A stretch of 64,000 nt of DNA. Source: an uncultured Ignisphaera sp. GTDB taxonomy: Archaea; Thermoproteota; Thermoprotei_A; Sulfolobales; Ignisphaeraceae. The translations under genes and the position numbers were made by a program. The DNA is taken from contig CALJEI010000003.1 in assembly GCA_938074605.1 (NCBI GenBank), forward strand, positions 42,639 through 106,638. The letters run 5' to 3'. The notes beneath the pieces are model-generated. The model was given only the letters and a program-made list of their open reading frames with translations, was not told the DNA's origin and did not search any database. This document shows, piece by piece, positions 38,541-48,000 of this stretch (position 1 is its first letter; every line of letters begins with the position of its first letter).

Positions 38541-39090
38541 AATAGTATACTTACTAACCTTAAGCTAAAAAGAACATTATGTATAGGGACTACAAAAAAG
38601 TAAGGCATACTCACATCTATTGCTAAAAATCCTTACAACCTCTATAACTTATAATTATAATTAGTGGCCTCATAAGGGTAGAGTATTATATCCTTAGTTA
38701 GCTAAAAACCGTTATGAAGAAGCGTAGTATAAAGACTTGTAATAAACATGGGCTAAACAAGTTACGGGGAAATAGGCTTAGGCGTAAAATCTGCTAAATT
38801 TAACAATAACACAGCCTTCAGATGCTATGTTTTTAACAATAGCATATATTTAAGGTGAACATCATATATAGAGTTGGTAAAACTGTTATTAACTTCAACT
38901 TCCTTCATTCTACATATGATTTTAGATATAAAGCTAAGTGTACCTACTCAATATTAAAGCTATAATATAGCCACATATATGGTGTTTCTATAGTTTTCTA
39001 TCAAATATTGTTTTATGAAGACCTCTATATGGTTTTGTAGTAACTTTAAAATACTTAGAATCTTAATATATTTCTATGGTGGTTTTTGGA
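38541..39090. other. Gene-free spacer
   Basis: A 27-codon basic frame starts near 38715 (MKKRSIKTCNKHGLNK), too short and isolated to call. A GGTGG site at 39078-39082 serves the next gene. Nothing else was recognised. Confidence 0.45.
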
Positions 39091-39567
39091 ATGTGTGGGG
39101 AACAGTATGTTAATTTAGTTAAGGATTTAGTTGATATGGAAAAGAGGCATGCAGAGGCGCTTAGAATTTTAACGGATACAATTAGGCATCCTGTTATGAA
39201 AGCACTACTACTTGGTATTGCGCATGATAGTATAAAGCATGCACTATTCTATAGTGCTATTATGGAGCTTTTAACTAAATACCAGCCGACTATTTCACAG
39301 AATGAGTTTGGACTTCTTTATAAAGAAATTGTTAAGCACATTGAGACTGAGGTGAGGATGATGGAGATAGCTAGAGAGCTTTTCACTAAATCTAATGATC
39401 CTAGAGTAAAACTGTTGCTAGCAGCTATATATGATGATGAGACTAAGCATCACAAGGTCTTAACTAGTATTAGAGATAGCATTGGTGGTGAGTATGTTGT
39501 TAGCAATGAGGATATATGGAATGTTATATGGAGGGATAGCCCGTGGCATGGTACTCCAGGGGGGTAG
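39091..39567 (+). CDS. Ferritin-like four-helix diiron-type protein
   Basis: About 158 residues, almost all helical, with evenly spaced acidic/His motifs: DMEKRHAEAL, HDSIKHALFY, HIETEVRMME and DDETKHHKVL. This fits a rubrerythrin/ferritin-like bundle with a dimetal site built from Glu/Asp and His. Probably peroxide or iron handling, not certain. ATG 39091 has GGTGG eight bases upstream; ATG 39076 is in frame but upstream of that site. Confidence 0.7.
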   Translation: MCGEQYVNLVKDLVDMEKRHAEALRILTDTIRHPVMKALLLGIAHDSIKHALFYSAIMELLTKYQPTISQNEFGLLYKEIVKHIETEVRMMEIARELFTKSNDPRVKLLLAAIYDDETKHHKVLTSIRDSIGGEYVVSNEDIWNVIWRDSPWHGTPGG

Positions 39568-39580
39568 AGATAATTTTTAA

Positions 39581-40222
39581 TTAGATATCTCTACATAGAT
39601 TTAATATATACTCAACTCTTTTTAGAACACCATCTACAACCCATGAGTATTCTTTAAGGCCTGCAAGACCTTTAATTCTATTTATATTCTCCCTAACCTC
39701 CTTACAAATCTCCTCTACATGCCTTCTCCTAGACTCCCCATTTATCGGCTTCTCTGCTTGAAGCTTTGGACCACCCTCCATAAACCCCTCTGGAAAATAC
39801 CAATCCTTAAACCATGTAAACCCCTTTTGAAAAAGGATATAACCAAGTCTAGTTAGAGGTGGTGGAATGCCTAGTTCAAGTGCTCTTTTAGTTTCAGCAT
39901 CATACATATAGCCAATAAATAATCTCTCACCACCCCCTAGAAACTTTGATAAACATTCTATTAGCTTCTCCTCATAGATACTTCCAGTAAATTTAAAGAT
40001 TCTATCATCGAAGGTAAGATTATCATTAATTAAAAATACTTCTACCCATTTTCTATAATATGGTAGTCTACCGTAGAATACTTTCATAACCAGTAGTCTT
40101 TTCCAAACACTTTTAAATATAATATAAATTTCAATATTTTTCTCCTCTGGAAACCTACCATCCAATACTATAAACTCTACCTGAAACTCCTTTAAATCAC
40201 TAAAAATTTCTCTACATAACAA
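39581..40222 (-). CDS. DUF1122-like protein
   Basis: 213 residues. The central block GIPPPLTRLGYILFQKGFTW followed by FKDWYFPEGFMEGGPKLQ is highly distinctive and matches my memory of the DUF1122 family of hyperthermophiles, which has an acetyltransferase-like fold. Function is unknown. No membrane segment. Convergent with the ferritin-like gene. Confidence 0.6.
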   Translation of the reverse strand: MLCREIFSDLKEFQVEFIVLDGRFPEEKNIEIYIIFKSVWKRLLVMKVFYGRLPYYRKWVEVFLINDNLTFDDRIFKFTGSIYEEKLIECLSKFLGGGERLFIGYMYDAETKRALELGIPPPLTRLGYILFQKGFTWFKDWYFPEGFMEGGPKLQAEKPINGESRRRHVEEICKEVRENINRIKGLAGLKEYSWVVDGVLKRVEYILNLCRDI

Positions 40223-40827
40223 CTCTAGACACGCTTAATATCAACTGTATATCTTTTAAATATCTTCCTAGCTATATAACCCTATCTCTAGGAACTTTAC
40301 TCATAATTTCTAAAATTTCTTTATTGGAATAATAGCTAAATAGGGGTTGAAGTTTATGTAAAATCTCTAACCTATTCCATATAAAGCCTCTATAGCATCA
40401 AGTCTCCATATGGTTATTAACGGTTACCATTGTCAAACTCTTTATATCCAGCAGAAACAACATTAAATAACCCTCTAGCTACATCCTACCAACTATCCTA
40501 TGCCTACATCTCTTCTTCAATAATATATCAATACAATGGAGACCTTATTTACACCTAAACATAATAACCTCTAATCATAATCTTAATTAAAGTTATAAAT
40601 TCAAATGATAGAGCCCGGTTAGGTAGCTCTATCAACTACTATATTCATATTTTGCCAAACATACTATCTCAAAACATATCTATTAAATAAAGAGTTTTTA
40701 ACTGTAATATAGCTGATGGCGTTAGGCATAAATAGCAAAACCACTTTTTCACTATATCTTAATCTTAAGTAAAGGGATAGTATAAAATATAAAAATAGAA
40801 TTATAGTGTATAGATATTTCTTTGTTT
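40223..40827. other. Gene-free spacer with an isolated promoter-hairpin
   Basis: A TATA box (40592-40600) is followed by a nine-base-pair perfect hairpin (40606-40614 with 40626-40634). No ORF lies downstream on the plus strand. The rest is AT-rich without recognisable content. Confidence 0.5.
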
Positions 40828-41382
40828 TTAGTCTTTCTTTTCTAGTTCTTTAAGTCTCTTTAGCCCTTCTTTCGATAGTAGGTTTCTAAATATTGTCTCA
40901 TGTTCAGCTTCATCACTTATTATATCCTCTATAATTTCTTCTGTTACTGGATCCTTTCCAAAGACATACTTAAAGATTTCTCTATAGCTAGTAAGAGCGC
41001 ATCTCTCAGCTAATATACCTGCAATTATAAACCCATCTACATCATGGGGATCTTCAGGGAGTTCTGTTTGTTTACATTTTGAAAGCTGCCAAAGATCTCT
41101 AAAGTCTGGTGGATCAACATCAAAATCTTGTAGTCTGTCAGCTAGCTTCTTTGCGTGGTCGTTTAGCTCGTCTTCTGCTATCTTCTTAAATACGTCTTCT
41201 AACTCTGTAGATATATTGCCTCTAACAGCATAAGCACTTACATAGTATTGATACCAGGCCAGAACTTCATCAGCAAAAGCTGAGAGCAGCATATTGACAA
41301 GTGTAGCTGTATCTACCCCGACAACTTCATTTCTCGCTGGAAATTCCTCAGGTAGATATCTATACTTTTTTGGCTCACTCAT
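40828..41382 (-). CDS. Ferritin/Dps-like (DPSL-type) diiron protein
   Basis: About 184 residues with a helical bundle and diiron-type motifs: ADEVLAWYQYY, AEDELNDHAKK, AERCALTSYRE and SDEAEHETIF. Two Cys (KCKQ and ERCALT) occur, as in archaeal Dps-like thioferritins, but I cannot confirm the thiol pair. Likely consumes peroxide and stores iron. ATG 41382 follows GTGGGG; GTG 41394 is in frame. It starts two bases after the rubredoxin-like gene stops, so the pair is one operon. Confidence 0.75.
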   Translation of the reverse strand: MSEPKKYRYLPEEFPARNEVVGVDTATLVNMLLSAFADEVLAWYQYYVSAYAVRGNISTELEDVFKKIAEDELNDHAKKLADRLQDFDVDPPDFRDLWQLSKCKQTELPEDPHDVDGFIIAGILAERCALTSYREIFKYVFGKDPVTEEIIEDIISDEAEHETIFRNLLSKEGLKRLKELEKKD

Positions 41383-41384
41383 GT

Positions 41385-41720
41385 CTAACCCCACTTACCC
41401 TTCTTCATATGGGATTCAAGTTCAGCTACAATCTTTTGAATAGTTGTAGAAGCGAACTCCTTCTCTTCACTAGCTATCTTAACACATGGTGGATCTAGAT
41501 TATCTTGAATAATCTCTTCAGCAACTGTTAGAAGCTCTCTTAAGAGTGAAAGAGCTCTCATATGTAGATAGTTAGATTTCCTAGACCTTATAATTAGCTC
41601 AGCCTCTTGCTCACTTAACTGCCTAAATTGCTCTTTAGGAGCTCCACATTTTGGACATTTATCTGGTGGTTGAGGTCCCTCAAATACAAAATTACATACT
41701 TGACACTTCCAAAGCACCAT
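41385..41720 (-). CDS. Rubredoxin-like protein with helical tail
   Basis: About 111 residues. The N-terminus has a rubredoxin-type knuckle pair, WKCQVCNFVFEG and PDKCPKCGAP, which binds one Fe in a Cys4 site as in rubrerythrin. About 75 helical residues follow, with one further Cys (DPPCVKI). It probably passes electrons to the ferritin-like protein coded just downstream. ATG 41720 follows a GGTG site; GTG 41729 lies inside that site. Confidence 0.78.
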   Translation of the reverse strand: MVLWKCQVCNFVFEGPQPPDKCPKCGAPKEQFRQLSEQEAELIIRSRKSNYLHMRALSLLRELLTVAEEIIQDNLDPPCVKIASEEKEFASTTIQKIVAELESHMKKGKWG

Positions 41721-41999
41721 ATTTAGCACACCAATTCTAGAATAATATTATTGGGTCTTAATATTTAAAACTTATCTATATGACATAGCTATAGATTTGA
41801 ACTAAAATGTATAGATAGCCATTTAGCTCTACAATAAAAATCTACAATTGTTTATTGTATAGACTATAGATATAGAATTGAAAGCAAACTCTTTATATCT
41901 TCTAATTAAATGTGTAGTAATGAATCTATGGATTAGGTGACAAACTTAGATATTAAGTTAGTGTAAGTTAATAGAGATAACAATACATCTATGTATGCT

Positions 42000-42725
42000 C
42001 TAGCCATACGTCTTTACCATAGGTCTTAACTCTATCTCTAGCTCTTTTGCTAATTCATTAACATCTTTAGTAAAAAAGGCTCCCAACATCACCAGTTTTG
42101 GCTTTAATTTATTTACCTCCTCATATAGTTTACCTATTCTGTAGAGCTCAAGAAGATCACCCTTATCAACTCTTGATTTAACCTCTAATAGAATATGCTC
42201 ACCATCCCTTATAACAAGATCAACTTCAACTATAGATGGTCTCTGGTAAACAATTCCCCTACTATCATAGTAGATCCATCGAGAAACTTTGGCTACACCC
42301 AAAACTTCTTCAACAACATACCTCATAGCCTCTCTAAACCCCTCATCAGTTAAAATGCCAAATCTATGAGCTATAACATTTATAGCCTTACTTAAATCTC
42401 TAAGCTCCTCCTCAACCCTAAGAACCCTCTCTTCTAATCTTGTTACTCTTTCAGCTAGTTCGACAAATCTTTCTTCCAATTTACTAAATCTTTCCTCAAG
42501 TTTGATGATTCTTTCTTCTAGTTTAATTACTCTTTCTTCTAAATTAGCAAATCTTTCTTCTAATTTACTAAATCTTTCCTCAAGTACTGTAATTCTCTCT
42601 AGAACCTCTCTATATCCAAGTAAACCCATTAAGGCATATCTAAACTCTTTATCAGTTTCAAGCATCTTTAAAATTCTTTCCTTTTCCTCAACATCTATTG
42701 TGCCACTATACTCCACCTTATTCAA
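42000..42725 (-). CDS. DUF3782-type coiled-coil protein with PD-(D/E)XK nuclease-like domain
   Basis: Residues about 30-115 are a long heptad coiled coil made of LEERFSKLEERF-type repeats. The C-terminal domain contains VEVDLVIRDGEHILLEVKSR, the E...D...E-x-K pattern of PD-(D/E)XK nucleases. This architecture is frequent in Crenarchaeota and often present in many copies. Function is unknown; DNA cleavage or repair is inference from the fold. Confidence 0.78.
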   Translation of the reverse strand: MNKVEYSGTIDVEEKERILKMLETDKEFRYALMGLLGYREVLERITVLEERFSKLEERFANLEERVIKLEERIIKLEERFSKLEERFVELAERVTRLEERVLRVEEELRDLSKAINVIAHRFGILTDEGFREAMRYVVEEVLGVAKVSRWIYYDSRGIVYQRPSIVEVDLVIRDGEHILLEVKSRVDKGDLLELYRIGKLYEEVNKLKPKLVMLGAFFTKDVNELAKELEIELRPMVKTYG

Positions 42726-42962
42726 CCCCTTTACCTGCTTCCTCTAGATATAGCTAGAGAGCAAGACTTATTAAAGTTTTCTATTTTCTCTCTAATATCA
42801 ATAGTGGAAATAGTATATATAGTGAATATTCTATGCTATGGTCAATATATTTAGTAGTGGTGGGATATAATGGAAGTATTGCTAATAGATGTTGGTACCC
42901 TAAGTAGATTAAAGAATTAAAATTTTTGTCTAGTATATAGAGTGTGGTAAATGTGAATAAAA

Positions 42963-44399
42963 ATGATTATAGCTATTGATATTGGTACCTCAGGTATAAA
43001 AACTGCTCTTGTTGATGAGCAGGGTAATATAATTGAAAGCTATGTACAGGGTATATCTCTATCTATACCTACAGCACTTGCTGCAGAACATACACTTGAA
43101 TCTATATGGAATATAGTTAGAGATGGTATTGAAGCTATCTCTAAACGCTATAGGAATAAGATTGAGGCTATATCGCTTAGTACATATCTACATGGGCTAG
43201 GGGTTCTAGATTCCTCATATAATATTGTAGTTAATGTTATGACTCATTTGGATAGAAGGTGTTATGCTGAGCAGAAAATTATTGAGGAATACGGCTATGA
43301 GCTTTATGCTAGAACTGGATGTCCACCTCTTTTTGTCTTTCCTCTATGTAAAACTCTATGGCTTAAAAAAAGAAATTTGCTAAAATCGTTCCATAGACTT
43401 ACTTTTGTAAAAGACTATATAGTATATAGGTTATCAGGATATCACTCAATTGACTTAGGTGTAGCTTCTGGCACAGGTTTTCTCAATATCCATAATCTAA
43501 AGTGGGATTCAAAAGCTCTAGAAATAGCTGGTATAGATGAATCTATGCTACCTGAACTCCATGAGGGTACAAAAATATTTGACTACATTAGTATTAAGGG
43601 TCTAGATCTTGAGAAAATAGCTTTAGTTCTTGGTAGTTTTGATGGAGCTCTTCAAAATATTGGATATAGTGTATATGGGGAGAGAGCTGTTTTAAATCTT
43701 GGGTCAACAGCTGTAGTAAGAACTCTAGTCCCATATCCAGTGATAGATAGAAGTCAAGAAATGCGTTTTTTCACATACTATGCAGCTGATGGCTATAGAG
43801 CTATTGGTGGAGCTTCAAACAATGGTATGACGGCCATCAATTGGATGAAGAGTATAGTGGGTGTAGATAGGCTAACAGTATATGAGGGTGTGATGTGTAG
43901 TGATGGAGTATTTGTACTTCCCTTTATAGCTGGTGAAAGATACCCCTTTAGAGATCCAAATTTAACACTAACAGCTACAGGTCTACGTCTTGAGCATGGG
44001 CAAAACCATCTCTTTAAGGGTCTTATTGAGGGTATAGGTCTTACCATTAGATATATAGTTATGGCGCTAGAGGAGAATGGTGTAAATATAGGCTATCTAC
44101 ACTGTGGTGGTGGAGGCTGTAGCGATTCTAGTATAGTAAAGTTTTTTGCAGATATTCTCTGTAGACCTATAGCAATACATAGAGATCCTAAAAATGCTAC
44201 TACCCTGGGAGCTGTAGTAGTTGCGTTAAAAGCTCTTGGATATATAGAATCGCTAGTAAATGTAAAGCTTAATTCAGCTGATATTCAGTCATATATCTAT
44301 CCCTCTAATGAGCTATGCGATATCTACGGCTTATGTCTTAAGAAATTTCTACAGCTAGTTAAAGTAATGCAAAATATTTTTCGAGGTGAGTATCGTTGA
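42963..44399 (+). CDS. FGGY-family carbohydrate kinase (first of a tandem pair)
   Basis: 478 residues with the phosphate-1 motif AIDIGTSGIKTALVD, the catalytic-region Asp in MTHLDRRCYAE, NLGSTAVVRTL, and the ADP-binding HCGGGGCSD. Phosphorylates a sugar or polyol with ATP (xylulose, glycerol or gluconate type; not resolvable). ATG 42963. The stop overlaps the next start by four bases. Confidence 0.85.
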   Translation: MIIAIDIGTSGIKTALVDEQGNIIESYVQGISLSIPTALAAEHTLESIWNIVRDGIEAISKRYRNKIEAISLSTYLHGLGVLDSSYNIVVNVMTHLDRRCYAEQKIIEEYGYELYARTGCPPLFVFPLCKTLWLKKRNLLKSFHRLTFVKDYIVYRLSGYHSIDLGVASGTGFLNIHNLKWDSKALEIAGIDESMLPELHEGTKIFDYISIKGLDLEKIALVLGSFDGALQNIGYSVYGERAVLNLGSTAVVRTLVPYPVIDRSQEMRFFTYYAADGYRAIGGASNNGMTAINWMKSIVGVDRLTVYEGVMCSDGVFVLPFIAGERYPFRDPNLTLTATGLRLEHGQNHLFKGLIEGIGLTIRYIVMALEENGVNIGYLHCGGGGCSDSSIVKFFADILCRPIAIHRDPKNATTLGAVVVALKALGYIESLVNVKLNSADIQSYIYPSNELCDIYGLCLKKFLQLVKVMQNIFRGEYR

Positions 44400-45844
44400 A
44401 TATAGCTGCTATAGATCTAGGTACAACAAATATTAAAATCTCTATAGTTGATATAGATGAGAAGAATTGTGAGGTAAAGATTCTAGAGTCTATAAATAGA
44501 AGATTAACGGCATATACCCCAGTACCCAATGCCTATGAACATAGCCCACTAGAGATTAAAGGTCATTTTACAGAAATGCTACAACATTTATCCCATAGAT
44601 ATAATATTGATGTTCTGGTTTTATCTACATATCTATTTGCTACAGTAATAGTTGATAGAATGTTAAATCCATTAACAAACATTATTACATGGATTGATGA
44701 GAGAGCAAATAGATATGTAGAGCTTATACGGGATAAAGCCTATGAGCTATATAGACGGACTGGATGTCCACCAATCCATATATATACTCTACCGAAGATA
44801 CTATGGCTAAAACATGAAAGGATTGATCTTCTATACAATACTTTAATACTAGATGCAAAATCACTACTTACAAGCTGGCTGCTGGGGTATCCAGTAACAG
44901 ATTTATCTACAGCTTCTGGCACATATCAAATGCTAAACATAGCCACGCTTAACTGGGATTCTCTAGCGCTAGAGATTGCTGGAATTGATGAAAGTCAGCT
45001 TCCTGAGCTTAAAGAGGCATACTTTATAGATATAATTAGTGAGCGTGTTTCACGTGAGCTTGGTTTAAAACCAAAAACACCATTAGTGTTAGGGCTATTT
45101 GATGGAGGTTCAATGGTCTATGGACTTAGTAGAGGTAGAAGTGATGTAGCTGCTATAAATTTAGGGACTAGTGCAATGCTTAGAACTATTGTTAATAGAC
45201 CCGTGCTAGACTCTTCACCAAATATGGTGTTCCAAACATATTATCTAATGGATGGACTATGGTTAAGTGGTGGAGCTATAAATAACGCAGGTATTGTAGT
45301 TGAACATCTTTTAAAGCTTCTAAATCTAGATTTCGATATACTTTCAAAGATTTTTGGTATAGATCCTCCAGATCCTAACCAAACACCACTTATAATACCA
45401 CTACTATATCCAGAAAGACTACCAAATCTACCACAGAGTATAAGGCTTACAATATATAGAATAACTCCTACAACATCCTATGAACATATCCTATGGGGAT
45501 CTATTGAAGGAACTCTAATGCTTCTTAAATTAATAAGTGAAAGTCTACATGTCAATGGTGTAGACTATAGAGAGATAGTAGTTGGTGGAGGACTCTCACA
45601 GTATACAGGTATTGTTAAAGCAATTGCATCACTATTCAATAGAATGGTTGGGGTTGTAAGAGGTATTGACACATCTCATCTTGGCCACATACTACTAGCT
45701 CTAAGAGTTCTTAGTAGTAATAGAGTAAGAAATACCTTTGTATCATTAGTAGATAGAAGTATAGAGTATCTTGAACCACTAACAACACACTATATTCACT
45801 ACCTCAAGAAGTTTACTGAATTCAAAAATATACTAAATATCTAG
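44396..45844 (+). CDS. FGGY-family carbohydrate kinase (second of a tandem pair)
   Basis: 482 residues, paralogous to the preceding kinase: AAIDLGTTNIKISIVDI, ITWIDERANRY with the Asp, NLGTSAMLRTI, and VGGGLSQYTG. Both share the rare block RTGCPPxxxxxxPKxLWLK-like near the middle. TTG start at 44396 after GAGGTGAG, coupled to the upstream gene. Both active-site Asp are kept, so two substrates or a heteromeric kinase are possible. Confidence 0.83.
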   Translation: MNIAAIDLGTTNIKISIVDIDEKNCEVKILESINRRLTAYTPVPNAYEHSPLEIKGHFTEMLQHLSHRYNIDVLVLSTYLFATVIVDRMLNPLTNIITWIDERANRYVELIRDKAYELYRRTGCPPIHIYTLPKILWLKHERIDLLYNTLILDAKSLLTSWLLGYPVTDLSTASGTYQMLNIATLNWDSLALEIAGIDESQLPELKEAYFIDIISERVSRELGLKPKTPLVLGLFDGGSMVYGLSRGRSDVAAINLGTSAMLRTIVNRPVLDSSPNMVFQTYYLMDGLWLSGGAINNAGIVVEHLLKLLNLDFDILSKIFGIDPPDPNQTPLIIPLLYPERLPNLPQSIRLTIYRITPTTSYEHILWGSIEGTLMLLKLISESLHVNGVDYREIVVGGGLSQYTGIVKAIASLFNRMVGVVRGIDTSHLGHILLALRVLSSNRVRNTFVSLVDRSIEYLEPLTTHYIHYLKKFTEFKNILNI

Positions 45845-46240
45845 TAAAAACTTTAAAGATATGTGGATTACCTCTCTGATACTAGCTCTAAAAGACACTC
45901 ATATATGGTACTGGTGAATGCTATATCCCTATAGTTGATGGAGCTTTAGAGAGTATATACAGCCTTTGTAGAGGATTGAAAGTGGCTTAAGTGATAGAAA
46001 GTCTATAGTTTAGAGCTATAGCCATTTCCCAACAAGGGTGTAAAACTAAAACTATTGAGGAATGATTGTTTTAGGGTATAGGCTATAAACATTTGTCTAG
46101 TAGCTTAATTACATACCTATTTTAAACTCATGTATAGCTGACTAAGAGAGTATATAGGCTATATGTACAAATATCCACAACAAATTATAGCAGTACTTAT
46201 ATACCCTGCCTATTATAGATGTACTCTAAGTGTTACATCG
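45845..46240. other. Spacer upstream of glutamine synthetase
   Basis: No gene was recognised. It ends in the glnA promoter. Confidence 0.45.
46211..46220 (+). promoter_or_regulatory. TATA box for glutamine synthetase
   Basis: TATTATAGAT centred 26 bases before ATG 46241. The transcript would start on the ATG, which makes this a leaderless gene and decides the start. Confidence 0.6.
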
Positions 46241-47632
46241 ATGATAGTGGAACCAATAGAGATTATAAAGAATATTAATGATCGGGGTATTAGGTGGATA
46301 GATCTTCAGTTTACAGATTTAGTTGGGTATTTAAGACATGCAACAATATCAAGTAAACTATTAACAGTAGAAAGTATAGAGAGTGGTCTTGGTAAGCTGG
46401 ATGGAAGTAGTATCAAGGGGTTTACAGGTATTGAGAAGAGTGATCTTATTTTAAAGCCAGTTCTAGATACATTTAACGTAATACCGTGGGAGAATGGAAT
46501 AGGTAGAATAATCTGTGGTATATATATTGATGGCTTAAGATTTTTAAAGGATCCTAGATATGTTGCTGAAAGGCTTGATTCATACTTAATGGACCAGGGT
46601 ATAAGGCTATTTATTTCAGCTGAACTAGAGTTTTTTATATTTGATAGAGTTAATGTATCTATAGATACATGGGCTCAGCACTTTGAGATACATAGTAGTG
46701 AGGCTCCGTGGAATGGATCAGCTTTTGTTAATAGGTATAAAGATGGGTACTACAGTATTTATCCAAAGGATAGATTTCATGAGCTTAGGATTGAGATAGG
46801 TGAAACACTAGTAAAGTATTTTGATATAGGTGTTGAAGTTCTTCACCATGAAGTAGCAGCAGCTTCTCAACACGAAATAAACTTTAGGGGAGGTGCAGCA
46901 GTAGTTACTGGGGATGCTATGCAGACAGTTAAGTTTGTTGTAAAATCTCTTGCTTTTAGAAAAGGGCTTATTGCTACATTTATGCCAAAGCCTATATATG
47001 GTGATAATGGTAATGGTATGCATGTCCATGTAAGTCTGTGGAGGAATGATACAAATCTATTCTACGATCCTAGTGATAGCTATGCTAATCTTAGTCAATA
47101 TGCAAGATATTTTATAGGTGGTTTAATAGAACATGCAAGAGCACTTTCAGCAATTGTTAGCCCTACAGTAAATAGTTATAAAAGGCTAGTACCGGGATAT
47201 GAAGCCCCTGTATATCTTGTATGGAGTAAGGCAAATAGAAGTGCTGCTATAAGAATACCTGCTTATAATAAAAATGGTAACTCTACAAGAATTGAATATA
47301 GGCCTCCAGATCCTAGTGCAAATCCATATCTAGCTTTTACAGCAGTAATACTAGCTGGTTTAGATGGTATTAAGAGAAAGATAGAGCCTGGAGATCCAGT
47401 TGATGAAAATGTATATAATCTATCTAAATATAGAAGAAGAGAACTAGGTATAAAAGAGCTTCCAAGATCATTAGATGAAGCCTTAGATGAACTTGAGTCT
47501 GATAATGAATGGCTAAAACCCATAGTACCAAAAGAGCTTATAGAAAGCTATATAGAGGTTAAGAGGGAGGAGGCCAGAAGAGTAACAATGTATCCAACAC
47601 CAATAGAGCTACACTACTATCTAGATACCTAG
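46241..47632 (+). CDS. glnA: Glutamine synthetase (GlnA, class I)
   Basis: Makes glutamine from glutamate, ammonia and ATP in the cytosol. Family motifs in order: the beta-grasp start (DLQFTDLVGYLRHATI), FTGIEKSDL, the metal-binding ELEFFIF, HEVAAASQHEINF, NGNGMHVHVSLW and the Arg-rich NSTRIEYRPPDPSANPY. 463 residues from ATG 46241. An upstream frame to 46163 adds unrelated residues and lies before the promoter. Confidence 0.9.
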   Translation: MIVEPIEIIKNINDRGIRWIDLQFTDLVGYLRHATISSKLLTVESIESGLGKLDGSSIKGFTGIEKSDLILKPVLDTFNVIPWENGIGRIICGIYIDGLRFLKDPRYVAERLDSYLMDQGIRLFISAELEFFIFDRVNVSIDTWAQHFEIHSSEAPWNGSAFVNRYKDGYYSIYPKDRFHELRIEIGETLVKYFDIGVEVLHHEVAAASQHEINFRGGAAVVTGDAMQTVKFVVKSLAFRKGLIATFMPKPIYGDNGNGMHVHVSLWRNDTNLFYDPSDSYANLSQYARYFIGGLIEHARALSAIVSPTVNSYKRLVPGYEAPVYLVWSKANRSAAIRIPAYNKNGNSTRIEYRPPDPSANPYLAFTAVILAGLDGIKRKIEPGDPVDENVYNLSKYRRRELGIKELPRSLDEALDELESDNEWLKPIVPKELIESYIEVKREEARRVTMYPTPIELHYYLDT

Positions 47633-47961
47633 CCTCTATTTATCTAAACACATATTTCATTAGCTAATGTTCTTCTACATCTAGAGTCCCTAACTCTCTT
47701 ATGATCTATATTTATACTAACAACTAATAGGAATAGAAAAATAGAGACTGATAAACAAAAATCTTAAAACTTCATTCATAGATCTAGAAATAATCACAGT
47801 TAAACAAACCTAAGGTGGATTATTTATTGTCATACATATTTGTTGTCCAGCTTTTCAATTTTAGAATAATTTCTTATTTCCTTGAATTATTAAATAATAT
47901 CAAAATTATGGTTACTCTAGCCATATATTGAATAAAAGCCTTATATATCAATTAACAGATT
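47633..47961. other. Gene-free spacer
   Basis: AT-rich. TTATATATC at 47941-47949 is the likely promoter of the UroD-like gene. Nothing else was seen. Confidence 0.5.
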
Positions 47962-48000
47962 ATGTATACCAGCAGCGAATCTGTGTTTGCTGGTGAAAAG

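Noticed and set aside
38715..38800. 27-codon basic ORF
   Set aside because: Too short, no ribosome site, no family resemblance.
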